NCBI GenBank assembly: GCA_902795725.1
Contig: CADBLY010000015.1
Span: 1 to 21,480 of the forward strand
DNA: 21,480 nucleotides
Direction of reading: 5' to 3'
DNA from: an uncultured Erysipelotrichaceae bacterium
Lineage (GTDB): Bacteria; Bacillota_I; Bacilli_A; RF39; UBA660
How positions within the stretch are numbered: position 1 is the stretch's first letter; each line of letters opens with the position of its first letter. Shown piece by piece: positions 1-7,490 of the stretch. The notes under the pieces were generated by a model. The model searched no databases. It saw only the letters and a list, made by a program, of their open reading frames with translations, and was not told the DNA's origin. Both the position numbers and the translations under genes were made by a program.

Positions 1-1478
1 GATTTGCAAGAAACACAGTTGATACTTTGATTGAAACAAGAAAACTTAAAAGAATAGGTGTAGAAGTATATTTTACTGAAGATAATATATGGACTTTTAA
101 AGATGAAGATGGTGAATTGAAATTAACTCTAATGGCTACATTAGCACAAAATGAAAGTAAAAAAACTTCAATGAGAGTTAAAGCTGGACAAAAAATATCT
201 TTTCAAAATGGTGTTTTTTATGGAACAGGAAATATATTAGGATATGATTATAATAAATATACAAAAACTGTATCTATTAATGAAGAACAAGCTAAAGTTG
301 TTAAATTAATATATAAATTATTTTTAGATGGCCTAGGAACTCAAAAAATCAAATACGAATTAGAAAAAAGAGGAATACCTACAGCAACAGGTTTAAAGAC
401 ATGGAACTTTGCAACTATCTCAAGGATTTTACAAAATTCTTTCTATTGTGGAACTGTTGTTTATCGAAAAGAATATACACCGGATTTTTTAGAGCAAAAA
501 AAGAAAAAGAACAAAGGCGAGGTAGAAAATATAATTGTTGAGGGAAAACATGAACCAATTATTAGTAAAGAGGATTTTGAAAAAGTTCAAAAACTTATTA
601 AATCTCATTCTACTTATAATCCTGATCAAAAAACAAAACAAGCAGTAGGTAGTCCAAAAGATATTTGGACAAAAAAACTTGAATGTGAATGTGGTTCAAG
701 AATGCATAGAAGAGTTTATAGTGGTAGTGGTGATAATAAGATGTATGGATATTATTGCTATAAACAAAAAAATAATGGATCAGCAAGAAAGAGAAAAGAA
801 CTAGGATTAGATACAGCTGGATTTTGTGATGTATCTATAGTTCAAGAATGGAAATTAGATCTAATGGCAACTATGATTATGAAACAAATAGTAAGAAATC
901 AAGCGAGAATTAAAGAAATTGCATTTGAAGCAATTGATAGGATTTTTACTTCTGAACATTTGAGTGAAGAAATAAATTATGAGATTAAAGTTATTAATGA
1001 AAGATTAGAAGCTAATAAAAAGAAAAAAGATAAATTATTGAATACATATATTGAAGAATTAATTGATAAAGAACAATATTCAAAAAAATCACAAGAATTA
1101 TTAGATATAGAATCTAAATTAAACCAACAATTGAGTGAAATAGAAAATAATTCTAAAACATTTGGATTAGATTTGAAAGAAAAGATTCAATTAATGAAGG
1201 AGAAAGTTACATCAAAACTAGATTTAGATATTTATAATATGTCATCTAGTATGATGGAATCATTAATTGATAAAGTTATAGTCCATAATAATAAATTTAT
1301 ATGGAAATTAAATTGTATATCAGATATAAGAAAATATGACAATCTTGAAGAAGGATTAGGATCATATTTTGCTAGTTTAGTTATTACAGAAGATGATATT
1401 AGAAAATATAATGAGAAGTGTAAATGTCTAAAAAAGGTCTTTCAAAAAGAACCTTTGGTTGTAGATATTTATATATAA
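1..1478 (+). CDS. Large serine recombinase, 5'-truncated by window edge
   Basis: This is a site-specific DNA recombinase of the large serine (resolvase/invertase plus recombinase domain) family. The frame is open to the left edge, and the first codons read F-A-R-N-T-V-D-T-L-I-E-T-R, the end of the resolvase catalytic domain. The TTG at 27 is therefore not the real start, and the catalytic Ser lies outside the window. In order, one sees the end of the catalytic domain, a recombinase domain (GTGNILGYDY through NSFYCGTVVYRKEY, about residues 65-200), a Cys-rich zinc ribbon (ECECGSRM, then YYCYK and FCDVS), and a Lys/Glu-rich coiled coil (about 320-390). Such enzymes move or excise integrative elements. 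The gene lies at the edge of its element and points outward, so an attachment site just downstream is plausible (inference). The family call is strong; the element it belongs to cannot be seen. Confidence 0.93.
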   Translation, partial: FARNTVDTLIETRKLKRIGVEVYFTEDNIWTFKDEDGELKLTLMATLAQNESKKTSMRVKAGQKISFQNGVFYGTGNILGYDYNKYTKTVSINEEQAKVVKLIYKLFLDGLGTQKIKYELEKRGIPTATGLKTWNFATISRILQNSFYCGTVVYRKEYTPDFLEQKKKKNKGEVENIIVEGKHEPIISKEDFEKVQKLIKSHSTYNPDQKTKQAVGSPKDIWTKKLECECGSRMHRRVYSGSGDNKMYGYYCYKQKNNGSARKRKELGLDTAGFCDVSIVQEWKLDLMATMIMKQIVRNQARIKEIAFEAIDRIFTSEHLSEEINYEIKVINERLEANKKKKDKLLNTYIEELIDKEQYSKKSQELLDIESKLNQQLSEIENNSKTFGLDLKEKIQLMKEKVTSKLDLDIYNMSSSMMESLIDKVIVHNNKFIWKLNCISDIRKYDNLEEGLGSYFASLVITEDDIRKYNEKCKCLKKVFQKEPLVVDIYI

Positions 1479-1485
1479 AAATTTA

Positions 1486-1494
1486 TGCTATAAT
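1486..1494 (+). promoter_or_regulatory. Extended -10 promoter element downstream of recombinase
   Basis: TG-C-TATAAT is a perfect extended -10 sequence just after the recombinase stop. No good -35 is visible. It would drive transcription into the degraded stretch 1500-1770. The 12-mer ATGCTATAATAT here recurs exactly at 1801-1812, before the guanine deaminase gene. Confidence 0.35.
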
Positions 1495-1538
1495 ATAATT
1501 AGATATATGAAAGTTTCTTAGTCACTTTCGTTCCAAAC

Positions 1539-1580
1539 CTTTACGCCGCACAAGCTGCAATTAAAGCAAAAAACAATTAA
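1539..1580 (+). other. GC-richer coding-like tail, possible attachment-site neighbourhood
   Basis: This short stretch is visibly richer in GC than its surroundings (tttacgccgcacaagctgca). One frame reads L-Y-A-A-Q-A-A-I-K-A-K-N-N-stop, which resembles the end of a protein with no start. It sits about 60 bases after the recombinase stop. A gene tail left by element insertion, or part of an att site, are the two readings I can offer; neither is proven. Confidence 0.25.
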
Positions 1581-1591
1581 TAAAAATTATT

Positions 1592-1620
1592 AAATGACTA
1601 GGTAAAACTAGTCTTTTAAT
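1592..1620 (+). terminator. Rho-independent terminator
   Basis: A perfect GACTAG/CTAGTC stem (1596-1601 with 1608-1613) carries a 6-base loop. A flanking AAA/TTT extension and a TTTTAAT tract follow. It closes the recombinase-side transcription unit. Confidence 0.6.
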
Positions 1621-1767
1621 ATATTATAATATTACTGAGTTAAAAAAACGTATGCAAGAAACATTTCAATATGGATATGAATCTTTATATGGTAAAGATA
1701 AAAAATAAGTTTACCAGATAAAGATATTGTTGAGAATCCAAATAAAAAATATCGATTACTGTATTAA
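1598..1767 (+). pseudogene. Degraded gene fragment, function unknown
   Basis: Two protein-like pieces lie in adjacent frames. 1634-1705 reads T-E-L-K-K-R-M-Q-E-T-F-Q-Y-G-Y-E-S-L-Y-G and ends at TAA 1706. The neighbouring frame from 1711 reads L-P-D-K-D-I-V-E-N-P-N-K-K-Y-R-L-L-Y and ends at TAA 1765. Together they look like the C-terminal part of one protein broken by a frameshift, with no start and no ribosome binding site. I do not recognise the family. With the terminator and the GC-richer patch, this accounts for most of the 359-base gap between the recombinase and the next gene. Confidence 0.3.
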
Positions 1768-1781
1768 ATAGTATCATAATA

Positions 1782-1810
1782 TTTTAATATCCTATAAATC
1801 ATGCTATAAT
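1782..1810 (+). promoter_or_regulatory. Promoter for guanine deaminase gene
   Basis: An extended -10, TG-C-TATAAT (TATAAT 1805-1810), lies 27 bases before the ATG. Its -35 region (TTTTAA, 17-base spacer) is weak. A good AAGGAG ribosome binding site follows at 1825-1830. Confidence 0.55.
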
Positions 1811-1837
1811 ATCAATTGAAAGATAAGGAGAATAATA

Positions 1838-2314
1838 ATGAACGAATACATGAAAATAGCTAAAGAGTTAGCTGATAATAACTTAAAAACGAATGTTGGT
1901 GGACCATTTGGAGCATGTGTTGTAAAGAATGGGAAAATAATAGGAAAGGGTTCAAATCATGTTTTAGATAAAAATGATCCAACAGCTCATGCAGAAATAA
2001 TAGCAATACGAGATGCTTGTCAGAATATTGACTCATATGATTTAAGTGGATGTGAACTTTATACTTCTTGTTATCCATGTTCTATGTGTTTATCTGCTAT
2101 AATTTGGGCAAATATAAAAAAAGTATATTATGGAAATACAAAAGAAGATGCAGCAAATATTGGTTTTAGAGATAATGACATTTATAAATTTATAAGTGAT
2201 TTAGCCAATAATATAGAAGATAATGAAATTCTTAGTTTAAAGTGCTTAAATAGAGAAGAAACAATAAAATCATTTAATGAATATAAAAGAAACAATAATA
2301 AAACAATATACTAG
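1838..2314 (+). CDS. guaD: Guanine deaminase (GuaD-like, cytidine-deaminase fold)
   Basis: This enzyme converts guanine to xanthine and ammonia in purine salvage, in the cytoplasm. The 158-residue length and motifs fit the Bacillus GuaD type. It has GGPFGAxVV near residue 21, the zinc/proton-relay motif TAHAE (H51, E53), zinc ligands in SCYPCSMC (C81, C84), and the GF-x-D-x-x-IYK segment near residues 108-116 that in GuaD belongs to the swapped C-terminal part. tRNA adenosine deaminase (TadA) shares the core but lacks that segment and usually ends differently, so GuaD is preferred. The ATG at 1838 has AAGGAG seven bases upstream. An adenosine deaminase gene follows 57 bases later, consistent with a small purine-catabolism unit. 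Confidence 0.85.
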   Translation: MNEYMKIAKELADNNLKTNVGGPFGACVVKNGKIIGKGSNHVLDKNDPTAHAEIIAIRDACQNIDSYDLSGCELYTSCYPCSMCLSAIIWANIKKVYYGNTKEDAANIGFRDNDIYKFISDLANNIEDNEILSLKCLNREETIKSFNEYKRNNNKTIY

Positions 2315-2371
2315 AAATATTATAAGTAATAATAAATAAAAAAATCTTATATAAAATTTAAGAGTTAAAGT

Positions 2372-3379
2372 ATGAATAATATAGAATTAAATAATAAAAT
2401 TGATAAAATGAATAATCTTGTTGAACTGCATCTGCACTTAGATGGTGCACTTTCAATTGATAATTGTAAAAAAATAGCTAAGCTACAAAATATAGAGCTT
2501 CCAAATGACAATGAAATTTCAAAAATGATGATCGTTCCATACGGCTGTAATGATTTAAATGAGTTTTTAACTAAATTTGAATTTCCAATATCTTTACTTC
2601 AAACTAAAGAAGGAATAAAAAATGCAGTTAAAAATTTAGAAAATGAATTAATTGAGCAAGGAATAATATATACAGAAATTAGATTTGCCCCACAACTACA
2701 TATGAATAAAGGATTAAATCAAGATGAAGTAGTTAGATCAGCTATAGAAGGGCTTAATTCTTCTAAATTAAGAAGTAATTTAATTCTATGCTGCATGCGT
2801 GGCAATAATAATAAGGATGAAAATATGGAAACTGTTAGAGTTGCCAAAAAATATCTAGGAAAAGGTGTCTGTGCAATAGATTTAGCAGGTGCTGAATCTT
2901 TATATCCAACCGCCCATTTCAAATACATTTTTAAATATGCAAAAGAACTAGGTGTTCCTTATACAATTCATGCAGGAGAAGCAGACGGTCCGAGCAGTGT
3001 TTATGATGCTATTAGTTTTGGCTCAAAAAGAATTGGACATGGTGTTAAATCAATAGAAGATTTTAATCTTATTAATTTAATTATTTTAAAAGGTATTACG
3101 TTAGAAATATGTCCTACTAGCAATATTTGTACATCCGTCTATAATAAAATCACTGATATACCAATAAAAAGATTTATAGACAAGGGAATAAAAATAACCA
3201 TTAATACTGATGATCCAACTATTTGTAATACCAATCTAAAAGATGAATTAAAATTAGTAGCAAATGCATTTAATCTAACTTATGAAGATATCATAAAACT
3301 ACAATTAAATGCAATAAATGCATCATTTGCTAGTAAAGAAGTAAAAGAAGAAGTTATTAAATTATTAATAAATGATTAA
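2372..3379 (+). CDS. add: Adenosine deaminase
   Basis: This enzyme hydrolyses adenosine or deoxyadenosine to inosine or deoxyinosine in purine salvage. The 335-residue TIM-barrel metal-hydrolase pattern is complete: metal ligands in LHLHLDGAL (H20, H22), the catalytic segment IHAGEADG (H200, E203), GHGV about 20 residues later, and NTDDP (D280, D281) near the C-terminus. Length matches the family. The chosen ATG has only a poor purine-rich stretch before it (aagagttaaag). A second in-frame ATG (residue 13) also precedes HxH and has no better ribosome binding site. It probably shares transcription with guaD. The 13-mer TCTTATATAAAAT occurs on both sides of the gene (2345-2357 and 3410-3422). 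Confidence 0.93.
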   Translation: MNNIELNNKIDKMNNLVELHLHLDGALSIDNCKKIAKLQNIELPNDNEISKMMIVPYGCNDLNEFLTKFEFPISLLQTKEGIKNAVKNLENELIEQGIIYTEIRFAPQLHMNKGLNQDEVVRSAIEGLNSSKLRSNLILCCMRGNNNKDENMETVRVAKKYLGKGVCAIDLAGAESLYPTAHFKYIFKYAKELGVPYTIHAGEADGPSSVYDAISFGSKRIGHGVKSIEDFNLINLIILKGITLEICPTSNICTSVYNKITDIPIKRFIDKGIKITINTDDPTICNTNLKDELKLVANAFNLTYEDIIKLQLNAINASFASKEVKEEVIKLLIND

Positions 3380-3459
3380 GCTTTAGTTATATCTTAACAT
3401 TAGACAAAGTCTTATATAAAATCAATCAATAGACAAAAAAGTATTGTAAAAATAAAAAG

Positions 3460-3500
3460 TCAAGGGTAAAGTTGATTCTAATATTAACCCTTGATTTTTA
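3460..3500 (+). terminator. Rho-independent terminator after add
   Basis: TCAAGGGT (3460-3467) pairs perfectly with ACCCTTGA (3487-3494) and is followed by TTTTTAATT. A run of A before the stem would give a U-tract on the other strand, so it may work both ways. Confidence 0.7.
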
Positions 3501-3560
3501 ATTAATAAATTTTAATATTCAGATTATTACCTTTATAAACGTATTATTATACTTTTATAA

Positions 3561-4082
3561 AAACCTAATAATAGTAAAACAGTTGTAAGTGTTATACCTA
3601 AAAATAGGAAGTATCCATTTTTAATAGTATTATTAGAATATTTAGCTTCATTACCAATAAATAGAACAAATATAGTAACTAATAAAATAATTGAAAGCGT
3701 AACCTATATAATAACTCTTGTATTAGTATTAACTATATATAACTATATTTCATTAACAATAAGTGGGGATTTTAACCATAAACAATTTCTTTTGCTTAGT
3801 ATTACTCCTATATTTATTAGGCTCCCACTATTTGCTATTAATTTATTTATATCTACCTTCTTACATAAAACAAAAAAATCATTTGGTATAAGCCTAGGAA
3901 TGGTATATATATTTTACATATTAAATGTATTATCAGAATTATCATCTAATGTTGAGTTTTTAAAATATATTAGTATTTATATGCTAGCAGATATTAGGAA
4001 TGTTATAACAAATATTACTATTAATACCGTTATGGTTATTATAAGTTTATTAATTACTATATTTTATATTCTATTAACATAG
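3561..4082 (+). pseudogene. 5'-deleted ABC-2 type transporter permease remnant
   Basis: A frame open from 3561 (stop at 3558) to the TAG-less end at 4082 encodes about 173 residues with no ATG, GTG or ribosome binding site at its head. It includes EYLASLPINRTNIVTNKII, which resembles the cytoplasmic loop of ABC-2 permeases (EYLLSKPISRTKI in typical members). Four hydrophobic spans follow, ending in VIISLLITIFYILL. A permease should have about 230-260 residues and a partner ATPase; neither the N-terminal third nor an ATPase gene is present. I read this as a decaying remnant. A start at TTG 3792 would give a 96-residue membrane protein but would ignore the coherent coding sequence upstream of it. 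The stretch 3380-3560 otherwise holds only the terminator. Confidence 0.6.
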
Positions 4083-4137
4083 ATAAGATACAATAAAAAA
4101 GAATTAGTTTAAAAAAACTCAATTAATTTACTTTTAA

Positions 4138-4167
4138 TTGACATTATAATATAATTTATTTCATAAT
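4138..4167 (+). promoter_or_regulatory. Candidate promoter for NAGPA-domain gene
   Basis: A perfect -35 TTGACA (4138-4143) is followed after 18 bases by CATAAT (4162-4167). A transcript would start near 4174, just before a 12-bp inverted repeat. A second possible extended -10 (TG-A-TACAAT, 4192-4199) lies inside the loop of that repeat. Confidence 0.5.
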
Positions 4168-4178
4168 TTATACTAAAT

Positions 4179-4210
4179 CTCCACTATATATGATACAATA
4201 TATAGTGGAG
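4179..4210 (+). promoter_or_regulatory. Perfect 12-bp hairpin covering the ribosome binding site
   Basis: CTCCACTATATA (4179-4190) and TATATAGTGGAG (4199-4210) are exact inverted complements around an 8-base loop. The right arm contains most of the GGAGG (4207-4211) that serves the ATG at 4220. In RNA the stem would hide the ribosome binding site. As DNA it is a near-ideal operator-like dyad. There is no U-tract, so it is not a terminator. Confidence 0.65.
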
Positions 4211-4219
4211 GTATGCTTT

Positions 4220-5875
4220 ATGAATGATAACAAAGAAATTGAATCTATACAAGATTATTTAGATTCCAAAGAAAAAGAAAGAGAAACAAGAATGAGTAGG
4301 ATACATAATGATTTAAAATTTGAAGATGAATTGATTAGCAATTATAATAATCATGAAGATGAAATAATTAAACCAGTTTCCGAGCCTACTTATGAAAAAT
4401 ATATTAAAGGAGAAGAAAAAGAAAGAAAAAAACATAGATTTAAAATTAGTAATATATTGTTGTATATGTGCTTTATACTATTGCCAATTGTTATATCCTT
4501 ATCATTTATTTCCATGCACACATTATATTTGGTAAGAAAACCTTTTAATTATATATGCATGGGTATGAGTGTTTTATGTATAATTGGAATAATAATTTTA
4601 TTCATATATAAGATAGTAAAACGAGATAAAAGCAAGAAAATATTTAAATTATTATTATCTAATAGTATAATGATAACTCTATTAACTATATTAGATGCCG
4701 CCGCACTTTTTGTTCTAGTTAGACAAAAAGCATGGATGTTAATGGATAAACTCATTACTCATTATAAACTAATACTATTAATAATAGGCATAGTATTATT
4801 GATAATAATAATCTTGATTATTATTACTAAAATTAGAAAACGTAAATTTAAAAAGAGTATTAAAAGATTTTTTATTAATATGATAGTATGTATATATATA
4901 TTAGGTATTTTAGACGGAATGCTAATGATATATCGTAGTAGTAATTTCAAGGAATGGCTAATTACAACAGCTATGCAAACCATGAATCATCAGTATTATT
5001 GTAAGTGGTTTTATAGTGCAAAAGACATTAAAAAAATTATGGACAATAACTATGTATTAGAAAGCGGAGAGTCTACTGATTCTACCCTAATAGATTTAGA
5101 AAAAGAAGAAGAAGTAAGTTATGCTAATGAATATGAGAGAGCTGTTTTAGAAAGAGAAAAAAATGCAGCTTACAAAATAGTTAATTTAGAAGTAAATGGA
5201 TGTAAAGGATACCTAGGTGTTGTATATGATCCAAAAACAGTACACGTATTAGTAACCAATCGAATTGGTGTATCAGGACAATATGTTACAACAATGGCAA
5301 AAAATAATAATGCTGTATTAGCTATTAACGGTGGTGGATTTTATGACCCAGAATTTAGTAGTACCGGTGGAAGCCCAACGGGTATAACCATATCTGATGG
5401 TAAAGTTATCACTAAAGGCGAATATGGCATGAATACTCAAAGTGGTGGAATTATTGGTTTTGATGATAACGGCGTTTTATATTTATTAAAAGATTTAAAT
5501 GTACAAAATGCTTTAAATAAAGGTATAAAAAATGCTGTAACAATGGGCCCATTTTTAATCGTTAATGGTAAACGTTCATTTATTAAAGGTAATGGTGGCT
5601 GGGGCTATGCTGCTCGTACAGCTATTGGTCAAAGAAAAGATGGAATTGTCTTATTTCTTGTAATTGATAGTAATGCTACTCGTACTAAAGGAGCCGATAT
5701 GGTTGATTTAACTGATATTATGGAAAATTATGGAGCAATTAATGCTGCAAATTTAGATGGTGGAACATCTTCGGTTATGGTTGAAAATGGTGAATTAATT
5801 AATGATCCTATAGATGGATATTTAAGACATCAAACAAGACCAATTGCAGATGCATTTGGTGTCATAGTAAAATAG
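4220..5875 (+). CDS. Membrane-anchored phosphodiester glycosidase family protein (NAGPA domain)
   Basis: The product is predicted to be a 551-residue protein whose C-terminal domain belongs to the phosphodiester glycosidase (NAGPA-like) family, which removes sugars from phosphodiester-linked glycans. The N-terminal 75 residues are highly charged (Glu/Lys/Arg). Five hydrophobic spans follow between about residues 80 and 245, then a Glu/Lys linker, then the NAGPA domain from about 310. The hallmark AINGGGFYD (N370), a GGSPTG loop and the terminal NLDGGTSS (D513-G515) are all present. With a cytoplasmic N-terminus, five spans put the enzyme domain outside the cell. I choose ATG 4220 because GGAGG sits eight bases before it; the upstream ATG 4190 lies inside the hairpin stem with no binding site. 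The substrate (wall or capsule polymer) is unknown. Confidence 0.82.
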   Translation: MNDNKEIESIQDYLDSKEKERETRMSRIHNDLKFEDELISNYNNHEDEIIKPVSEPTYEKYIKGEEKERKKHRFKISNILLYMCFILLPIVISLSFISMHTLYLVRKPFNYICMGMSVLCIIGIIILFIYKIVKRDKSKKIFKLLLSNSIMITLLTILDAAALFVLVRQKAWMLMDKLITHYKLILLIIGIVLLIIIILIIITKIRKRKFKKSIKRFFINMIVCIYILGILDGMLMIYRSSNFKEWLITTAMQTMNHQYYCKWFYSAKDIKKIMDNNYVLESGESTDSTLIDLEKEEEVSYANEYERAVLEREKNAAYKIVNLEVNGCKGYLGVVYDPKTVHVLVTNRIGVSGQYVTTMAKNNNAVLAINGGGFYDPEFSSTGGSPTGITISDGKVITKGEYGMNTQSGGIIGFDDNGVLYLLKDLNVQNALNKGIKNAVTMGPFLIVNGKRSFIKGNGGWGYAARTAIGQRKDGIVLFLVIDSNATRTKGADMVDLTDIMENYGAINAANLDGGTSSVMVENGELINDPIDGYLRHQTRPIADAFGVIVK

Positions 5876-5895
5876 ACGATAAATCGTCTATTTTT
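5873..5895. terminator. Bidirectional terminator between convergent genes
   Basis: TAGACGAT (5873-5880) and ATCGTCTA (5883-5890) form a perfect 8-bp stem with T-tracts on both strands. The first TAG is the stop codon of the upstream gene. It serves both the NAGPA gene and the opposite-strand gene ending at 5898. Confidence 0.75.
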
Positions 5896-5897
5896 CA

Positions 5898-6434
5898 TTA
5901 TACATTATAATTGTTAATTCCATATTTTTCTTCTTGGGTATCAAAGAATAAATAATTATGTGGTGCATTATAAGTCAAATATCCAAAAATAATATAGATT
6001 AAGATAATTAAAAATACTGAAATATAGTTTAATAACTGTTCTTCCTTTGCTTTTAATATAAAATAGCTAATTATTTGAGTGAAGATAATTACAATGCCCA
6101 TAATAGTTATATTAATAAACATACTATCACCCATTTTATGATATATAGGTAAAAATATAATTAAATAAATTGGTATACTTAAAAATGAAGAAGTAAAAAC
6201 ACTTATAAAATAATTATTAAACTTAATATTTTTTCTTTTTAAAATAATTATTTCTATAATACTCCATAAAATAGTTGCTGTAAATATAAGTTTCATATGC
6301 TCCCAAATCGATTCATTAACAGGTGCGATTATAGCAAAAAAAGGATTAGGCAACCATTGATAACTAAAATGAAGTAGAAAACACAACAAAAAAATACTTA
6401 TAGAACTTATTATCTTTAATTTCTTTAACGTCAT
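5898..6434 (-). CDS. Small integral membrane protein, DUF6512-like
   Basis: This 178-residue polytopic membrane protein has about five or six hydrophobic spans. Its conserved-looking features are NPFFAIIAPVNESIWEHMKL near the N-terminus and YNAPHNYLFFDTQEEKYGI at the C-terminus, which I recall from the DUF6512 family; no function is known. The ATG at 6434 is chosen because AAAGGAG lies six bases before it (6441-6447 on the plus strand). The alternative start at 6455 would place that ribosome binding site inside the coding region. It is divergent from uvsE with only 39 bases between the starts, so the two share a very short promoter region. It converges with the NAGPA gene on a shared terminator. 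Confidence 0.7.
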   Translation of the reverse strand: MTLKKLKIISSISIFLLCFLLHFSYQWLPNPFFAIIAPVNESIWEHMKLIFTATILWSIIEIIILKRKNIKFNNYFISVFTSSFLSIPIYLIIFLPIYHKMGDSMFINITIMGIVIIFTQIISYFILKAKEEQLLNYISVFLIILIYIIFGYLTYNAPHNYLFFDTQEEKYGINNYNV

Positions 6435-6473
6435 AAAAAACTCCTTTCTAATCATACTAATATTGGTGATAAT

Positions 6474-7400
6474 ATGGAAATAAGATTTGGATATGCTTGC
6501 TTACCTGTAAGTATTAATGAAACATCTTCTAGTACACTTACATATACACATTATAAAAAACTTGGAATAAAAAAAGATGATAAACTAGATAAAGTTATTA
6601 TCAGTAATTTTAATAGTTTAAAGAAAATACTTAAGTATAATGTATCTAATGATATATTCTTTTTTCGATTAACATCTAACTTAATTCCTCTAGCAACTCA
6701 TCCTAATGTCTATATTGATTTAAATAAATACAAAGATAATTTCAAAGAAATAGGGGATATAATACGAAAGTATAATATGCGCATTGATATTCATCTAGAT
6801 CCATATTATGTTTTAAATAGTACCCGTGATGATGTAGTATCATCTACTGTTAGTATACTCAAATTTTATCGAACTATGTTTAAATTAATGAATATTGAAT
6901 ATAAAATAATTACTCATGTAGGTGGGAAAAGTGGTGGTAAAAAAGAAGGAATAAAAAGATTTATAAATAATTTTAAATTACTTGATGAAGATATAAAAAA
7001 TCATATAATTGTAGAAAATGATGACAAGGTATACAATATTAGAAATGTATTAAAAATATGTAATATACTAAATATTCCTATGGTATTAGATTACCATCAT
7101 TTTATATGTAATCGTAATAATGAAAAAATAGAGGATTATATAGAAAAAATATTTGCAACATGGAAAGATAACAAACCTAAAATACATTTTTCATATCCAA
7201 AAAGCAAAAAAGAAAAACGTGCTCATCATGACTATATTGATGTTGATAGTTTTATATCATTTTTAGATAAAATTAAAGATAAAGTAACTGATTTTGATGT
7301 TATGATTGAAGCTAAAGCTAAAGATGAAGCAATGTTTAGATTAATTCGTAATTTAAAGTATTTGGACTATAAAATTGCTAAAAATACCCTAAAACTGTAA
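6474..7400 (+). CDS. uvsE: UV DNA damage endonuclease
   Basis: UvsE/UVDE nicks DNA directly 5' of UV photoproducts and some abasic sites, starting an excision repair pathway independent of UvrABC. The 308-residue TIM-barrel carries the family's blocks in order: MEIRFGYACLP at the start, FFFRLTSNLIPLATHP, IDIHLDPYYVLNS (a variant of the usual HPGQ-type block that keeps the His), THVGGKSGGK, VENDDK, VLDYHHF, KIHFSYP plus RAHHDYID, and MIEAKAKDEA. The His, Asp and Glu metal ligands expected for the three-metal centre all seem present. The ribosome binding site is weak (TGGTGAT). No terminator is visible before the dnaG promoter. DNA repair in a spore-forming lineage is a sensible context. Confidence 0.9.
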   Translation: MEIRFGYACLPVSINETSSSTLTYTHYKKLGIKKDDKLDKVIISNFNSLKKILKYNVSNDIFFFRLTSNLIPLATHPNVYIDLNKYKDNFKEIGDIIRKYNMRIDIHLDPYYVLNSTRDDVVSSTVSILKFYRTMFKLMNIEYKIITHVGGKSGGKKEGIKRFINNFKLLDEDIKNHIIVENDDKVYNIRNVLKICNILNIPMVLDYHHFICNRNNEKIEDYIEKIFATWKDNKPKIHFSYPKSKKEKRAHHDYIDVDSFISFLDKIKDKVTDFDVMIEAKAKDEAMFRLIRNLKYLDYKIAKNTLKL

Positions 7401-7427
7401 AAAAATTAAAAAAATTTGATAAAAAAA

Positions 7428-7457
7428 AAGGAAATTAGAAAGTTTTGTCGTATATTA
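7428..7457 (+). promoter_or_regulatory. Atypical promoter motif before dnaG operon
   Basis: AAGGAA-N17-TATATT is followed by A/T sequence and an excellent GGAGGTG ribosome binding site. The surrounding block 7430-7468 matches 30 of 39 bases, without gaps, in 21246-21284 before the Rpn gene, including AAAGTTTT-n-TCGTATA. AAGGAAAT resembles the -35 of SigH promoters, but the -10 (GTAT in place of GAAT) does not fit fully. Confidence 0.5.
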
Positions 7458-7490
7458 TATATAGAGAGTATTTTTTTTTGGAGGTGAAAT

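Noticed and set aside
27..29. TTG as the start of the recombinase
   Set aside because: The frame continues upstream to the window edge with family-typical residues (FARNTVDTL), so the gene begins outside the window.
1431..1456. Inverted repeat near the recombinase 3' end (AAAGGT ... ACCTTT)
   Set aside because: It lies inside the coding region, has a bulge and no U-tract, so it is not a convincing terminator.
3792..4082. A 96-residue membrane protein starting at TTG 3792
   Set aside because: Permease-like coding sequence continues in the same frame back to 3561, and no ribosome binding site precedes the TTG.
7446..7453. TTTGTCGT as a Spo0A box
   Set aside because: It differs from the TGTCGAA core, and the matching position in the second copy of the motif (TTCTCGTA) differs further, so Spo0A binding is not supported.
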